DNA from: Cymbomonas tetramitiformis | Lineage: Eukaryota > Chlorophyta > Pyramimonadophyceae > Pyramimonadales > Pyramimonadaceae | Length of the DNA stretch: 64,000 bases | Direction of reading: 5' to 3' | Assembly: GCA_001247695.2 (NCBI GenBank) | Contig: LGRX02024691.1 | Span: 1 to 64,000 of the forward strand | In this document: positions 11,595 through 20,256 of the stretch, one piece after another | How positions within the stretch are numbered: the first letter of the stretch is position 1 | How the letters are laid out: each line of letters starts with the position of its first letter | Translations under genes and position numbers: made by a program | The notes under the pieces: generated by a model | The model's input: the letters and a program-made list of their open reading frames with translations, nothing else | The model's database searches: none | What the model was told of the DNA's origin: nothing

Positions 11595-12053
11595 TTATAT
11601 TTTTGTGGCATCACCGCGACTTTTTTTCATTTGTTTTTTCATTTTTATACGTTTCTCAATATCATCAATGGCTTTTCGATAATTTGAAACACCGGTGTAC
11701 TCTTCGGTAGGTCGTTGAAATACTGAGTCACCCGTTATTGTGCCAATGCTTGTTTGGTCTAAAGGTGCTACCATGATAGGAGCTATCCTACGAGGTGCTT
11801 TGGTCGGCAAAGCAGCATCTTTGACGGGCTGTTGATACACCGGTTGTCCTGATGGAGTACCATGGTCTAAGGCGGTTCTACTTTTGTTAGCAGTTGTCTT
11901 TTTAACAACTGGTCGGCCTCGTAAGCCTTTCAGCTTTTCAGCTTGTGTCATCTTACCCTTCTTTTTAATCCCGTGTTCGGCTCTATGTTCGGCTCCGCAA
12001 GATTTTAACTTTGTTATCCAAGTTTCTCTGGTCATGTATACATTAGGAATCAA
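11595..12053 (-). CDS. Hypothetical basic protein
   Basis: A 152-residue Lys/Arg-rich protein of unknown function directly upstream of PolB on the same strand, with an 18-bp gap. The first ATG (12053) lies inside hairpin H3, so a second ATG at 12035 (MTRETW) is a plausible true start. The middle is Pro/Gln/Thr-rich and probably disordered, and the C-terminus is a basic helix (KRIKMKKQMKK). Its place next to PolB in a compact viral genome suggests a DNA-associated role, but no domain is recognised. Confidence 0.65.
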   Translation of the reverse strand: MIPNVYMTRETWITKLKSCGAEHRAEHGIKKKGKMTQAEKLKGLRGRPVVKKTTANKSRTALDHGTPSGQPVYQQPVKDAALPTKAPRRIAPIMVAPLDQTSIGTITGDSVFQRPTEEYTGVSNYRKAIDDIEKRIKMKKQMKKSRGDATKI

Positions 12054-12128
12054 AAAAGGTGGCAGATTAGGTCATATTATGGTTATGTATAAGATAATGG
12101 GAATATGGCCTAATCTGCCACCTTTTTT
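12052..12128. repeat. Long hairpin H3, in a divergent promoter region
   Basis: The arms AAAAAAGGTGGCAGATTAGG and CCTAATCTGCCACCTTTTTT enclose the loop with GTTATGTATAAGATAATGGG. Unlike most copies it lies between two gene starts pointing away from each other (12053 minus and 12197 plus), which does not fit a simple terminator role. Confidence 0.9.
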
Positions 12129-12196
12129 GATTTCATCGAGAAATCGTAAGTCAAATTCAGAAATATTATTTTCTTAAGGTATCTTATAGTGACCTA

Positions 12197-12664
12197 ATGC
12201 CAGTCAAAGGGCAGAAGATTACCGATAGTGAAACGTTGGAACGTCTCGCCAAAATGAGAGAGAAAGCTTTAGAGACACGTCGGGCGAAGGCAAAAGTCAA
12301 ATCTGATTTGAAAATGGCGGAACAACTTAAGGAAAATGAGAAAGTTGTGGCAGCTCAGGAAACCATTAAGAAAGCTACAACTACGATTAAACCGGAACCG
12401 CAGCCAGAATCGGACCCTGAACCTGAGGTTGAACACGTCGTTGTTAAAAAACCTAGGGCACCTAAAAAGAAACCCAAAAAGCAAGTGGTGATAGTAGAAT
12501 CTGATAGCTCTCAATCGGAAGAAGAACCGGAAGTTATCGTTAGGAAGAGTACTAGACGAAAGCAAAGCCGAGTTGCATCTATATCCCCACCACCTCGTAA
12601 GAAAGACGCGGAAATGGACCCGAGTTATGACAAAGCCTACTCATCTCTATTTTTAAGTCTATAG
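12197..12664 (+). CDS. Hypothetical charged, largely disordered protein
   Basis: A 155-residue protein with a basic, probably coiled-coil N-terminal third (KMREKALETRRAKAKVK), followed by Pro/Glu-rich and Lys-rich segments and Ser-rich acidic patches (ESDSSQSEEEPE). No family is recognised. It ends four bases before the packaging ATPase start and so is probably expressed with it. The balance of basic and acidic tracts resembles viral DNA-binding or scaffold proteins, but this is only inference. Confidence 0.65.
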   Translation: MPVKGQKITDSETLERLAKMREKALETRRAKAKVKSDLKMAEQLKENEKVVAAQETIKKATTTIKPEPQPESDPEPEVEHVVVKKPRAPKKKPKKQVVIVESDSSQSEEEPEVIVRKSTRRKQSRVASISPPPRKKDAEMDPSYDKAYSSLFLSL

Positions 12665-12667
12665 TAT

Positions 12668-13612
12668 ATGAAGTTCCAAAGACTGAAAGATAAGAATTAC
12701 AATATTAAGATTCCGAAGAACAGTTCTGCTTTTCCAATCGAGACTCCGGACGACTTTATTCAATTACCGATGGTAACACTTGCAAATTCCAAACGCGGAG
12801 GTGCTAAAACAACAAGCCTTACTCATTTACTACGACTGATGCAATACAACAATGCATTGGAGAGGATTATATTGGTCTCGCCGACATATGAGAATAACAA
12901 ACACTATTTTGAAGACCTTCCTTTAGACGAGAGCGATGTCCTTCAACCGGAGATAGATGTTATTCCTCAGATTGAAAACATATTAGATGAGGAAGCTCTT
13001 GAATACGAAGAGTATGTTGAAAAAACAAAACGTTATAAAAGACTCATGGACATGTTACACAAAAGCGAGATGAGTGTATACGAAATACCAGCCAACTTAC
13101 TTTTGGAATTTGCCGATGAAAACGATAACATTGCACCACCACAATACAAATACAAGGTTACCAATAGACCACCATCTGTAGCAATATTTTTCGATGATTG
13201 TCTAGACTCACCAGTTTTTAGACCGAAATCTGGATTGGGACGTTTCGTTATAAGTCATCGACACAAAGGAAAAACGAAGAACATCGGCAGTATCGGCTGC
13301 TCACTCCTTTTCGCCACACAAGCATATACGAGCAATGGGGCGGGACTACAACGTGCTATACGGTCAAACCTGACCCACATCCTACTTATGAAGACGAAAA
13401 ATCAAGATGAGCTGAAACAGATTTCTCAAGAGCTTGGCGGTGAGGTTTCCCCGGACCAATTTTATGATGTCTTCAATCAAGCAGTCCAAGATAGATATGA
13501 CTTTCTCTTTATCGATTTGGCAAAGAAGGAGTGTCACCCGAGTATGTTCAGAAAAAACTTCAATGAGTTTATTCTTCCAAGTCAAGTAGCTGAATCTTCT
13601 ATGCAAGTTTGA
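12668..13612 (+). CDS. A32/FtsK-HerA-like genome-packaging ATPase
   Basis: A 314-residue ATPase that should drive viral DNA into capsids. A P-loop-like segment ANSKRGGAKTTSLTHLL is seen near residues 37-53 (a KRGGAKT form instead of GxxGxGKT). SPTYENN follows, and a Walker B strand ends in FFDDC near residue 178. SLLFATQAYTSNG and RSNLTHILLMK fit the sensor and arginine-finger region of this family. The ATG directly follows CTATAGTAT, the promoter-like motif of this element. Its length is normal for PLV and virophage ATPases, and the frame is intact. Confidence 0.88.
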   Translation: MKFQRLKDKNYNIKIPKNSSAFPIETPDDFIQLPMVTLANSKRGGAKTTSLTHLLRLMQYNNALERIILVSPTYENNKHYFEDLPLDESDVLQPEIDVIPQIENILDEEALEYEEYVEKTKRYKRLMDMLHKSEMSVYEIPANLLLEFADENDNIAPPQYKYKVTNRPPSVAIFFDDCLDSPVFRPKSGLGRFVISHRHKGKTKNIGSIGCSLLFATQAYTSNGAGLQRAIRSNLTHILLMKTKNQDELKQISQELGGEVSPDQFYDVFNQAVQDRYDFLFIDLAKKECHPSMFRKNFNEFILPSQVAESSMQV

Positions 13613-13663
13613 TAAGTATAGACTCCGGTATAGTACTTGTTCTCTTCATTATCATAATGGATT

Positions 13664-13740
13664 AAAAAAGGTGGCAGATTAGGTCATATTATGGTTATGT
13701 ATAAGATAATAGGAATATGGCCTAATCTGCCACCTTTTTT
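13664..13740. repeat. Long hairpin H4
   Basis: It has the same arms and loop as H3. It lies 51 bp after the ATPase stop codon and 13 bp before the start of the cytosine-type methyltransferase. It could be the 3'-end signal of the ATPase mRNA and also touch the promoter or leader of the next gene. Confidence 0.9.
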
Positions 13741-13753
13741 GATTCTTCATTGT

Positions 13754-14413
13754 ATGAGATTATTAGAATTGTTTAGTGGAACATGCTCAGTGAGCAAAAT
13801 ATTCAAAGACTTGCATAAAGATGGCGAAGTCGTCTCCCTTGATATTCACCCGAGGTTTAATCCTACTCACAACGTTGACATTCTGATATGGGATTATACA
13901 TTATACCCGCCAAATCATTTCGATATCATATGGGCATCTCCTCCTTGTACCGAGTATTCAAAAGCGAAAAGAATTGGGGTCAGAAACTTTGCATTGGCTG
14001 ATGCAATAGTCAAGAGAACAATCGAGATTATTGAATACTACAAAGCAAGTCATTGGTACATTGAAAATCCCTCAGACGGAGGGCTATTAAAGCATCGAGA
14101 TTTTATGAAACCGCTAGACATATACATGCATACATGTTGTTATTGTATGTATGGATGTATGTATCGCAAAGCGACGAACATATGGACCAATAAACAAGGG
14201 CTAAAACTCAAAATGTGTAATAAACACATAACCCCGTGTCCATCAATGGTGGCATATGGGAGACACCTTATTCAAGCACAGCGAGCTCAAAGCTCACGTT
14301 CCGATGTGGGAACTTCGAAATCCATTACTACATTACACTCAATTCCTAAAAGTCTATTAATATATTTACTCAATTTCAAATGCATTTCCTTTGTAGATGG
14401 GGCTGATGATTAA
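13754..14413 (+). CDS. Cytosine-C5-type DNA methyltransferase-like protein
   Basis: A 219-residue class I SAM-dependent methyltransferase of the C5-cytosine type. Motif I is LELFSGTCSV, motif IV with the catalytic Cys is WASPPCTEYS, and motif VI is HWYIENPS. A Cys-rich segment follows (CCYCMYGCMYRKATNIWTN). I chose the start at 13754 because MRLLELFSG begins right at motif I; an upstream in-frame ATG at 13691 lies inside hairpin H4. It overlaps the primase-helicase gene tail-to-tail by 48 bp. It shares all these motifs with the C-terminal domain of the retrotransposon Pol at 47.6-48.3 kb. It is short for a C5 enzyme with its own target-recognition domain, so activity and specificity are uncertain. 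Confidence 0.8.
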   Translation: MRLLELFSGTCSVSKIFKDLHKDGEVVSLDIHPRFNPTHNVDILIWDYTLYPPNHFDIIWASPPCTEYSKAKRIGVRNFALADAIVKRTIEIIEYYKASHWYIENPSDGGLLKHRDFMKPLDIYMHTCCYCMYGCMYRKATNIWTNKQGLKLKMCNKHITPCPSMVAYGRHLIQAQRAQSSRSDVGTSKSITTLHSIPKSLLIYLLNFKCISFVDGADD

Positions 14414-17335
14414 GAAGTCTTGGAGGGCTGGAACAAAGTGCTCCCACTTCTTTGAATGAATATAGTTGTAAGAGTTTTTATTGGAACCGGGCAGCTTAAT
14501 CGTTATTATCTTCCCTTTGTCATCTCGTTCAGGACCATAGCAATCGGTTTCGAAAAATGCATCAAGAGCCTTGCCAATTGTATATGGGGTCATCTTAGTT
14601 CCCTGAAAATTTATCTTGAACGATTCTTTCAATGTGTTAATGTCTACATCCCAAGTCGGGTTGTTGGGCAGCATCAATGTTTCTTTGGCACCGTTTTGCT
14701 CAAATAGAGTCCACAACATGTGGTTTGGATTGTTTAATAATTGTATAAATTGGTGAACAAAGTTTACAAGTTTTCGATTCCACAAATCTCGGAGGTAATG
14801 TTGAGGTATAGATTCTAAGAATAGATTTTTGAAATTATATTTGGCAATGCATAGTTTATCTTCCATGGTCGCTTCATTGCTCCAAACTTTTGGATTCAGA
14901 TTTTCGTAAATCTCTAAAATTTCTTTATCTTCAATATTATTATACTCAAAGTAAGGAGCCGTCTCATTTTCATTCAATTTAGCCCACACCATTTCCCTAC
15001 TAATTTGAGAAAGTTCGCTATTAATAAAGCCACATTTCCGGAGATACCAATGATATACTCGTTCGTCTCTTGCCCAATACTCACACTCTTGTTGGTTTGC
15101 CAATTTTTGATACAACTCACTTTCAGGTGCATTATATGGAAGACAAAACCCTTTTAGTCTAAACCTGATTTGCTTCATCGTTGCACTTGTTTTGTATAGG
15201 TGAAGCTCATTTGTATGATATTGGCTCACCCTAAACAGATTTTGAAAGAAGTCCCGGTATGACACCATGGCAGGGTCCAAAAATGCATATCGTTTATGAA
15301 AGTGCGGTTTATTGTTTGGTCCGGTATCAAAATTGACTCCCACCGTAATAGCAACATTGGAAATCACAAGTCGTTTAGAGGCCCACATTTCGTCAACATT
15401 AGATAAGGTTGATTTCGTTTCATCATCGCTCATCCCATGATAACAAATGATGTCATCTTGAGTGAGGTCGGTGTTTGCTTTAATCATATCTTTGAATGTG
15501 TCCATGCCATAGCACCAAACACTCTTGCCTTTTTTGAAATCGGTTTTGAAAGGATAAAACAAAGATATGTTTTCCCCATTGTTCAAAGCATCAATCAACG
15601 ATGCTTCCCAAAACTTTTTGTTTTCGTAATTGATTAATTGTTGCGGAGCTGGTGGTAGGTTGTGGCCAAGCGTAATTAAAGGGCAATCTAAATGTCTAAC
15701 CTTCTTAAACCATGTAATGGTGTCTTGATGGGGAAAAGCATCCATAAAGATAATTTTCTTTGCAGATTTTACAATGTGCATAAAGCAATCCCAATTGGCG
15801 GGTAAGTGCTCCCCATGTGTCGTGCGGTTCATGAAAATACTTTTGTAAGTCTCAATCTCATCCAAGATAACAATGTCATAACTATTACGAGTTTCAATTT
15901 CATCTTCGCATAAACCGGCAAACAAGCTTAAACAATTTTCTGTTTTCCATTGTGATTCCATAGACATTATAATTCTATGTGCTGCCGGAATTAATTCTTG
16001 TTTGTTCTTATCAAAGCTTTTGTAATTTTTGAACCGCAAGGATTGCAATCTTGTCGCTACATTTTGTGCATAAGATATCCTTGGGCTGAACCATATAATG
16101 CTACTACCCTTTTCATACTTGTGAAGATAATCAATAGTAGAACCGGTCTTGTTCCCACTCATGAATGCCGTCAAGAACACCATGGATGCATGTCCAAATG
16201 CATTATGAATTTCAATCGGCTTGACCCATCTATCACTCATAAAAATGTCGATTGGTACGTCGCACCCCTTAAGAAACTTTGAACTTTGCTCACAAATCGT
16301 ATCAAATCGTAGGTTGGGATAAAATCTGAGCAAGAGGTTCTTGATAAAGTTGTCGCCCGGAGAAAATTTGTCTTTCGCCCTTTGCCAAAATACCTCATAC
16401 TTTTTAAGCCTTTCTTTATTGTCGTCTTTTTGAGCGGCCCACTTTAAAAAGTCCTTCAAATTAATGTTGCTATGGTATGACCATAACATAATCAGCCAAG
16501 TTACATTGTGTTGAAAGCTACTAGGGTCACCTCTTGGTTTGTTGGGTATCATGCCTAATATTTGTTTGTAACTTGTCGTATTCCAATTAAAATTGGATGG
16601 GGGCACATAGTCACATGGTGTGATGGAACTTAAGTCAATTTTTTGATGAGTCTTTTCATCAAGTTCTACATCCTCAAATTCCCAATGTAATGTCGCGGCA
16701 TCGATTGAATCTTCATCAAAATCCATCAAGATGCAATGCTTGGTGACCGATTGACTTCCTTCGACGATGTCTTGAGTTCGCAATTCATTGGATTTGCTTT
16801 GATTGACACATTTCATATTTCGATTTGTGGTGTACACCGCACAATCCATGCCCAAATCTTTGTACTTCATTAGCCATGTTTTGAAGGGAGCCATAGCACC
16901 AAGATTTTCAAAATAATAATTGGAAAGAGCGATGTGATAGGACCAATTTGGATTTCCCTTTTTTGGTAATGTACTTCCACTAATTTGAAAGATGGCATTT
17001 GGAAATTTGGTCGAAATGATTTCTTTGATTTCATTCAAGTTAATCTCTTTATCACTATCAATATCGAAATATACTTTCCGCTTGACATGGGCTTGTATTA
17101 TTTCATATATGCCATAATGTTTGGTCAATATCTTGCCCATATTGACTTTGTGAATTTTACTCCACATATTGCCCATCTTTTTGGTGTCCGATTTGATTAG
17201 AATTTCGCCTTCTTTCAAAGTTGAAAGCACATAATCTTGTGCTCCACCATCGGTCAAGTTTTTGACCCATTGCATTTTGAGGAATGTTTTTAGTGCAAAC
17301 TTTGAGGTGTCGAAATCTTTGAATTCAATTGGCAT
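14366..17335 (-). CDS. Archaeo-eukaryotic primase fused to UL9-like (origin-binding) SF2 helicase
   Basis: This 989-residue protein probably primes and unwinds viral DNA. The N-terminal part has AEP primase features: VYFDIDSD near residue 90 (metal-binding DxD), SYHIALSN near 135, and NRNMKCVNQSK near 175 (the nucleotide-binding motif shared with UL52-type primases). The second half resembles the herpesvirus origin-binding helicase. It has a P-loop-like MSGNKTGST near 390, DIVILDEIETY near 490 (DEAD-box equivalent), SNVAITVGVNFD near 655, and FRVSQY near 700. The P-loop departs from GxGKT. The upstream sequence TATTATAAGTGTATA fits the element's promoter style. A primase-helicase next to an iteron palindrome (18.07-18.40 kb) suggests it acts at that site. 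Confidence 0.82.
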   Translation of the reverse strand: MPIEFKDFDTSKFALKTFLKMQWVKNLTDGGAQDYVLSTLKEGEILIKSDTKKMGNMWSKIHKVNMGKILTKHYGIYEIIQAHVKRKVYFDIDSDKEINLNEIKEIISTKFPNAIFQISGSTLPKKGNPNWSYHIALSNYYFENLGAMAPFKTWLMKYKDLGMDCAVYTTNRNMKCVNQSKSNELRTQDIVEGSQSVTKHCILMDFDEDSIDAATLHWEFEDVELDEKTHQKIDLSSITPCDYVPPSNFNWNTTSYKQILGMIPNKPRGDPSSFQHNVTWLIMLWSYHSNINLKDFLKWAAQKDDNKERLKKYEVFWQRAKDKFSPGDNFIKNLLLRFYPNLRFDTICEQSSKFLKGCDVPIDIFMSDRWVKPIEIHNAFGHASMVFLTAFMSGNKTGSTIDYLHKYEKGSSIIWFSPRISYAQNVATRLQSLRFKNYKSFDKNKQELIPAAHRIIMSMESQWKTENCLSLFAGLCEDEIETRNSYDIVILDEIETYKSIFMNRTTHGEHLPANWDCFMHIVKSAKKIIFMDAFPHQDTITWFKKVRHLDCPLITLGHNLPPAPQQLINYENKKFWEASLIDALNNGENISLFYPFKTDFKKGKSVWCYGMDTFKDMIKANTDLTQDDIICYHGMSDDETKSTLSNVDEMWASKRLVISNVAITVGVNFDTGPNNKPHFHKRYAFLDPAMVSYRDFFQNLFRVSQYHTNELHLYKTSATMKQIRFRLKGFCLPYNAPESELYQKLANQQECEYWARDERVYHWYLRKCGFINSELSQISREMVWAKLNENETAPYFEYNNIEDKEILEIYENLNPKVWSNEATMEDKLCIAKYNFKNLFLESIPQHYLRDLWNRKLVNFVHQFIQLLNNPNHMLWTLFEQNGAKETLMLPNNPTWDVDINTLKESFKINFQGTKMTPYTIGKALDAFFETDCYGPERDDKGKIITIKLPGSNKNSYNYIHSKKWEHFVPALQDFLIISPIYKGNAFEIE

Positions 17336-17380
17336 TATACACTTATAATATAGAAAATATTTTAATTTTGAACGCGTTTT

Positions 17381-17581
17381 TCACACATTTTCATCCAAGG
17401 GTACATTTTCGACATCTACAAGTTTTTTTCCCAAGTAATATTGTCGCATTTTTTCTTTGTGTTGTTCTTTGTGATTTTCATACCATGTTTTTTGGTGTTT
17501 TCTATTCAAAGCCCTTGTTTCTTCTATGTGGGATTTTCGATATTTCATCTTGGCCCTCTTTTGAGCCTCGCTCAAACCCAT
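17381..17581 (-). CDS. Small basic helical protein
   Basis: A 66-residue protein rich in Lys, Arg, Gln and Tyr (AQKRAKMKYRKSH, NHKEQHKEKMRQYY). It looks like the short basic helical repeats often found beside viral homing-type or DNA-binding proteins, but no catalytic motif is present. It lies 46 bp upstream of the primase-helicase on the same strand and may be co-transcribed. Coding status is likely but unproven. Confidence 0.5.
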   Translation of the reverse strand: MGLSEAQKRAKMKYRKSHIEETRALNRKHQKTWYENHKEQHKEKMRQYYLGKKLVDVENVPLDENV

Positions 17582-18072
17582 ATTGTTCTACTTATAATTT
17601 ATAAATACATTTTTTTATAATTGCCAAACCGCACAAAAATCCACCCTATAATGTTTTTGGGAAATTTCGCCCTAAGATAATTATGGTTTTCAAAAGTTCA
17701 AAAACGTGTGAATTGGTTACTTTCTTAGATTATCTATAAGACTTGTGAATTTGTAACTATTTCACACGCTAAGACATCGTTTGGGACATTCCTAAAGGCC
17801 TTTAAGTCTTGTAATGTATCCCATTTCACTCATGGACAACATAGATAATTGCACAAAATATCGAAAAAATCGATTTTTTCCGCCTTTGATGCCTAAAAAA
17901 TCCCCCAAGATATGCTCACTTGCATTACTTAATATATGCATCAATATTGGGCTTAATTATTTTTTATAATACCCCAAAAATCCCCTCTAAACTGCTGATT
18001 TAATTGTCCCAAAAAATTGCTGTCGAAACCCCCCCCTACTGCTGGGGTATACTGGTCCTTAATTGCGACTCG
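17582..18072. other. AT-rich gene-free stretch with a hairpin
   Basis: No ORF is convincing here. Positions 17706-17769 form an imperfect hairpin with arms CGTGTGAATTGGTTAC and GTAACTATTTCACACG, a second hairpin family that recurs at 20968-21043 and, weakly, at 20174-20215. The remainder is AT-rich leader-type DNA leading into the iteron palindrome. Confidence 0.6.
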
Positions 18073-18394
18073 ATTAGTGGTCGGTCATCACCGCGATTGG
18101 CGTTCGATTGGCGTTCGATTGGCGTTCGATTGGCGTTCGATTGCCGAGCGATTGCCGAGCGATTCCCGTTCGATTAACCAATAGGAAAATTCAGTATATA
18201 AAAATATAATTATATAAAATTTCACCCTATAATATAATCGTATAAATATTTTTCTAAAATATAACGTGAATTTTTTTAATTGGTTAATCGAGCAGAAATC
18301 GCTCGTCAATCGCTCGGCAATCGCTCGGCAATCGAACGCCAATCGAACGCCAATCGAACGCCAATCGCGATGATGACCGACCACCCGATTAACC
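18073..18394. other. Iteron palindrome around an AT-rich core: candidate replication origin
   Basis: The left arm (about 18073-18182) is built of 11-bp units: CGATTGGCGTT four times, CGATTGCCGAG twice, CGATTCCCGTT once, then CGATTAACCA. The right arm (about 18282-18394) is the inverted equivalent, with three, two and two diverged units. Both outer ends carry GTCGGTCATCA. The roughly 100-bp core is almost pure A/T with TATAAAAATATAATTATATAA. Inverted binding-site arrays around an AT-rich spacer are the plan of herpesvirus oriS/oriL, where UL9 binds boxes containing CGTTCGCAC; the units here contain GGCGTTCGA. A UL9-like helicase gene lies 0.7 kb away. A foldback/MITE-like insertion is the main alternative. 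Confidence 0.65.
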
Positions 18395-18468
18395 TAAAAC
18401 CTCAACTGTTTGCAACAGTTTAAACTGTTTTTAACGTTCAGAAGTTCAAGACATTTTACTGCGACAGA

Positions 18469-19476
18469 ATGGCTGGATATATTGATGATATGGCGGCAGT
18501 CGGTCCCGAAATTCCCGAAGAGGTTCCCGCTGAGTCTGAGAAGTATCTCGAAGAAATGCGAATTTTGGGTAAAGTCAAGATTATCTCTTCGTGCGGTACG
18601 AAGACCGCATGGATAAATCCGCAGTTCGAACGTGCACCGTTTGACATTGTACCGGTTCCGGTGGGAGACGCTCTATGCCCTGGGTTGCTTGACCAACCCG
18701 ATAAGAACGGGAAGCCGCGGCGGTGTGGGAACAAGGCGTGTCTTGATGGCATGTTTTGCAATCCGAAAGCGAAGCACCAGGAGAAGTGTGGTATGTTACT
18801 CGACTATGGGTATATGGTGCACGTGTACACGACCGCCATCCCGTCGCTCATTACGTCTACTAAGTACGCGAATCTGTGTGATCAAGCTCACGGTCTTGTG
18901 TTGAGTGGCAAGAGTGTCGTGGTTACCGCCATGGAGAACGCTGTGGACGACTATGACGTCGACTCTGTGTACGCAGCACGTCAAGAAGTTCTCCAACAAC
19001 AACTCCAACTTAAAACGAAACGTGAGAAGAAGGAGAAAGAAGCCGCGGAGAAACGTGCTAAAGATGCGAATGACACGGCGAATCGGGTGTATGGGTCCGC
19101 CGAAAAGAAAGTGACCGCCACTCCTCGTCAAGCTGCTATGACTGCAGCTGCGAGTATTTTGTCTCCCGCCGGATCCTCCGCGGGCTCCAAGGTCGACAAG
19201 AACGAATCCGAGCGTATCGCCCAACTGGTCAAGCAGTCCGAAGCTGACCAAGCTCGCATCGTGGACCTTGAGTCTAAACTGGGAGCGGAGACCGAGAAGA
19301 ACTTGGAGCTCAAGTCTCGCATCGACACCTTGGAGCTTGGTATGGCGACTATGCAGGTGAGCGAGCTACCTGTCGCAGGAGAAGAGGCTGAGGTTTCTTC
19401 TGCGGATTCGCCAAACCCAACCGAAGTTGCAGCTGGTGCTGGCCGAGGTCGTGGTCGTGGACGAAAAAGTGGCTGA
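18469..19476 (+). CDS. Coiled-coil protein of unknown function, GC-richer than its neighbours
   Basis: A 335-residue protein. The N-terminal 130 residues form a compact domain with a Cys pattern (CGNKACLDGMFC, then KCGMLLDYG) that may bind metal. Residues about 165-205 and 235-290 are charged coiled coils (KTKREKKEKEAAEKRAK). The tail is GRGRGRGRKSG, an RG-rich nucleic-acid-binding type. Base composition and codon use are clearly GC-richer than in the flanking viral genes, suggesting recent acquisition from the host or another element. It sits between the origin-like palindrome and the 24-bp repeat array, outside the usual core order. No family is recognised. Confidence 0.75.
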   Translation: MAGYIDDMAAVGPEIPEEVPAESEKYLEEMRILGKVKIISSCGTKTAWINPQFERAPFDIVPVPVGDALCPGLLDQPDKNGKPRRCGNKACLDGMFCNPKAKHQEKCGMLLDYGYMVHVYTTAIPSLITSTKYANLCDQAHGLVLSGKSVVVTAMENAVDDYDVDSVYAARQEVLQQQLQLKTKREKKEKEAAEKRAKDANDTANRVYGSAEKKVTATPRQAAMTAAASILSPAGSSAGSKVDKNESERIAQLVKQSEADQARIVDLESKLGAETEKNLELKSRIDTLELGMATMQVSELPVAGEEAEVSSADSPNPTEVAAGAGRGRGRGRKSG

Positions 19477-19946
19477 GTGTAAGATGCGAGATAGGGTACC
19501 CGCACAGAGTGTGCAGGACGCCGTCGCTTGATGCGACTTCAAACCCTTGTAATTTGTTAGGAAATACCCGGAATAGACTTGGGGTATTTCGCGCACTTGA
19601 TAACGTGCCTTCATAAACTTTTGGGACGTTGTAATTTGTTGTAATTTGTCTTTCCGGATGACGCATGGGCACCACGTGCACTCTTACAAAGGCATACCTA
19701 TTGCATAGGATTGTCTTAGCAAATAGCACGCACGCATAATCTGCCTTGATAAACTAGTTAGGAGTATTCATTTGTTTACCTTTTGTTTCCAATTCAAATT
19801 CGTACAATAGACTGCAGCGGTGTGCACATAGGGTTTAGGGTTAGAATGTTTTCGTGCGTTAGAAAGCGGTAAATAAGTTACAATATGTATATATCTAATG
19901 ACAATATCTATATGTAATCTGAAATCGTAAGAGTGCCTGTCCTGCG
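19477..19946. other. Gene-free spacer
   Basis: This 470-bp spacer has no ORF of note. It holds a short telomere-like pair of repeats (GGGTTTAGGGTTAG near 19832), and CGTGCGTTAGAAAG near 19853, which resembles the core of the 24-bp repeats that follow. Confidence 0.5.
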
Positions 19947-20165
19947 GTGAACGCACGAAAGATATCTGCAGTGAACGCACGAAAGATATCTGCAGTGAAC
20001 GCACGAAAGATATCTGCAGTGAACGCACGAAAGATATCTGCAGTGAACGCACGAAAGATATCTGCAGTGAACGCACGAAAGATATCTGCAGTGAACGCAC
20101 GAAAGATATCTGCAGTGAACGCACGAAAGATATCTGCAGTGAACGCACGAAAGATATTTGTGGTT
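19947..20165. repeat. 24-bp direct repeats, nine copies
   Basis: The unit GTGAACGCACGAAAGATATC plus TGCA is repeated nine times in perfect register, the last copy slightly diverged. Reading frames through it are open in several phases only because the period is a multiple of three. The reverse strand contains GTGCGTTC, sharing GCGTTC with the iterons at 18.1-18.4 kb. The repeats may be protein-binding iterons upstream of the adenine methyltransferase gene, or a simple minisatellite. Confidence 0.92.
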
Positions 20166-20256
20166 CTGCCAGTGTGAATTATTTTTATGATATACCAAAA
20201 GGTAACTATTTCACACGTTTTGACAACGTCTAGTCGTTTTTTTCTCACATATTGCA

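Noticed and set aside
18073..18394. The 11-bp units as a CRISPR array.
   Set aside because: There are no spacers of constant length between repeats, the units are contiguous, inverted and in eukaryotic/viral context, and no cas genes are present.
19825..19850. Telomere-like words GGGTTTAGGGTTAG, also near 34990.
   Set aside because: Only about two units, inside unrelated sequence; not an interstitial telomere array.
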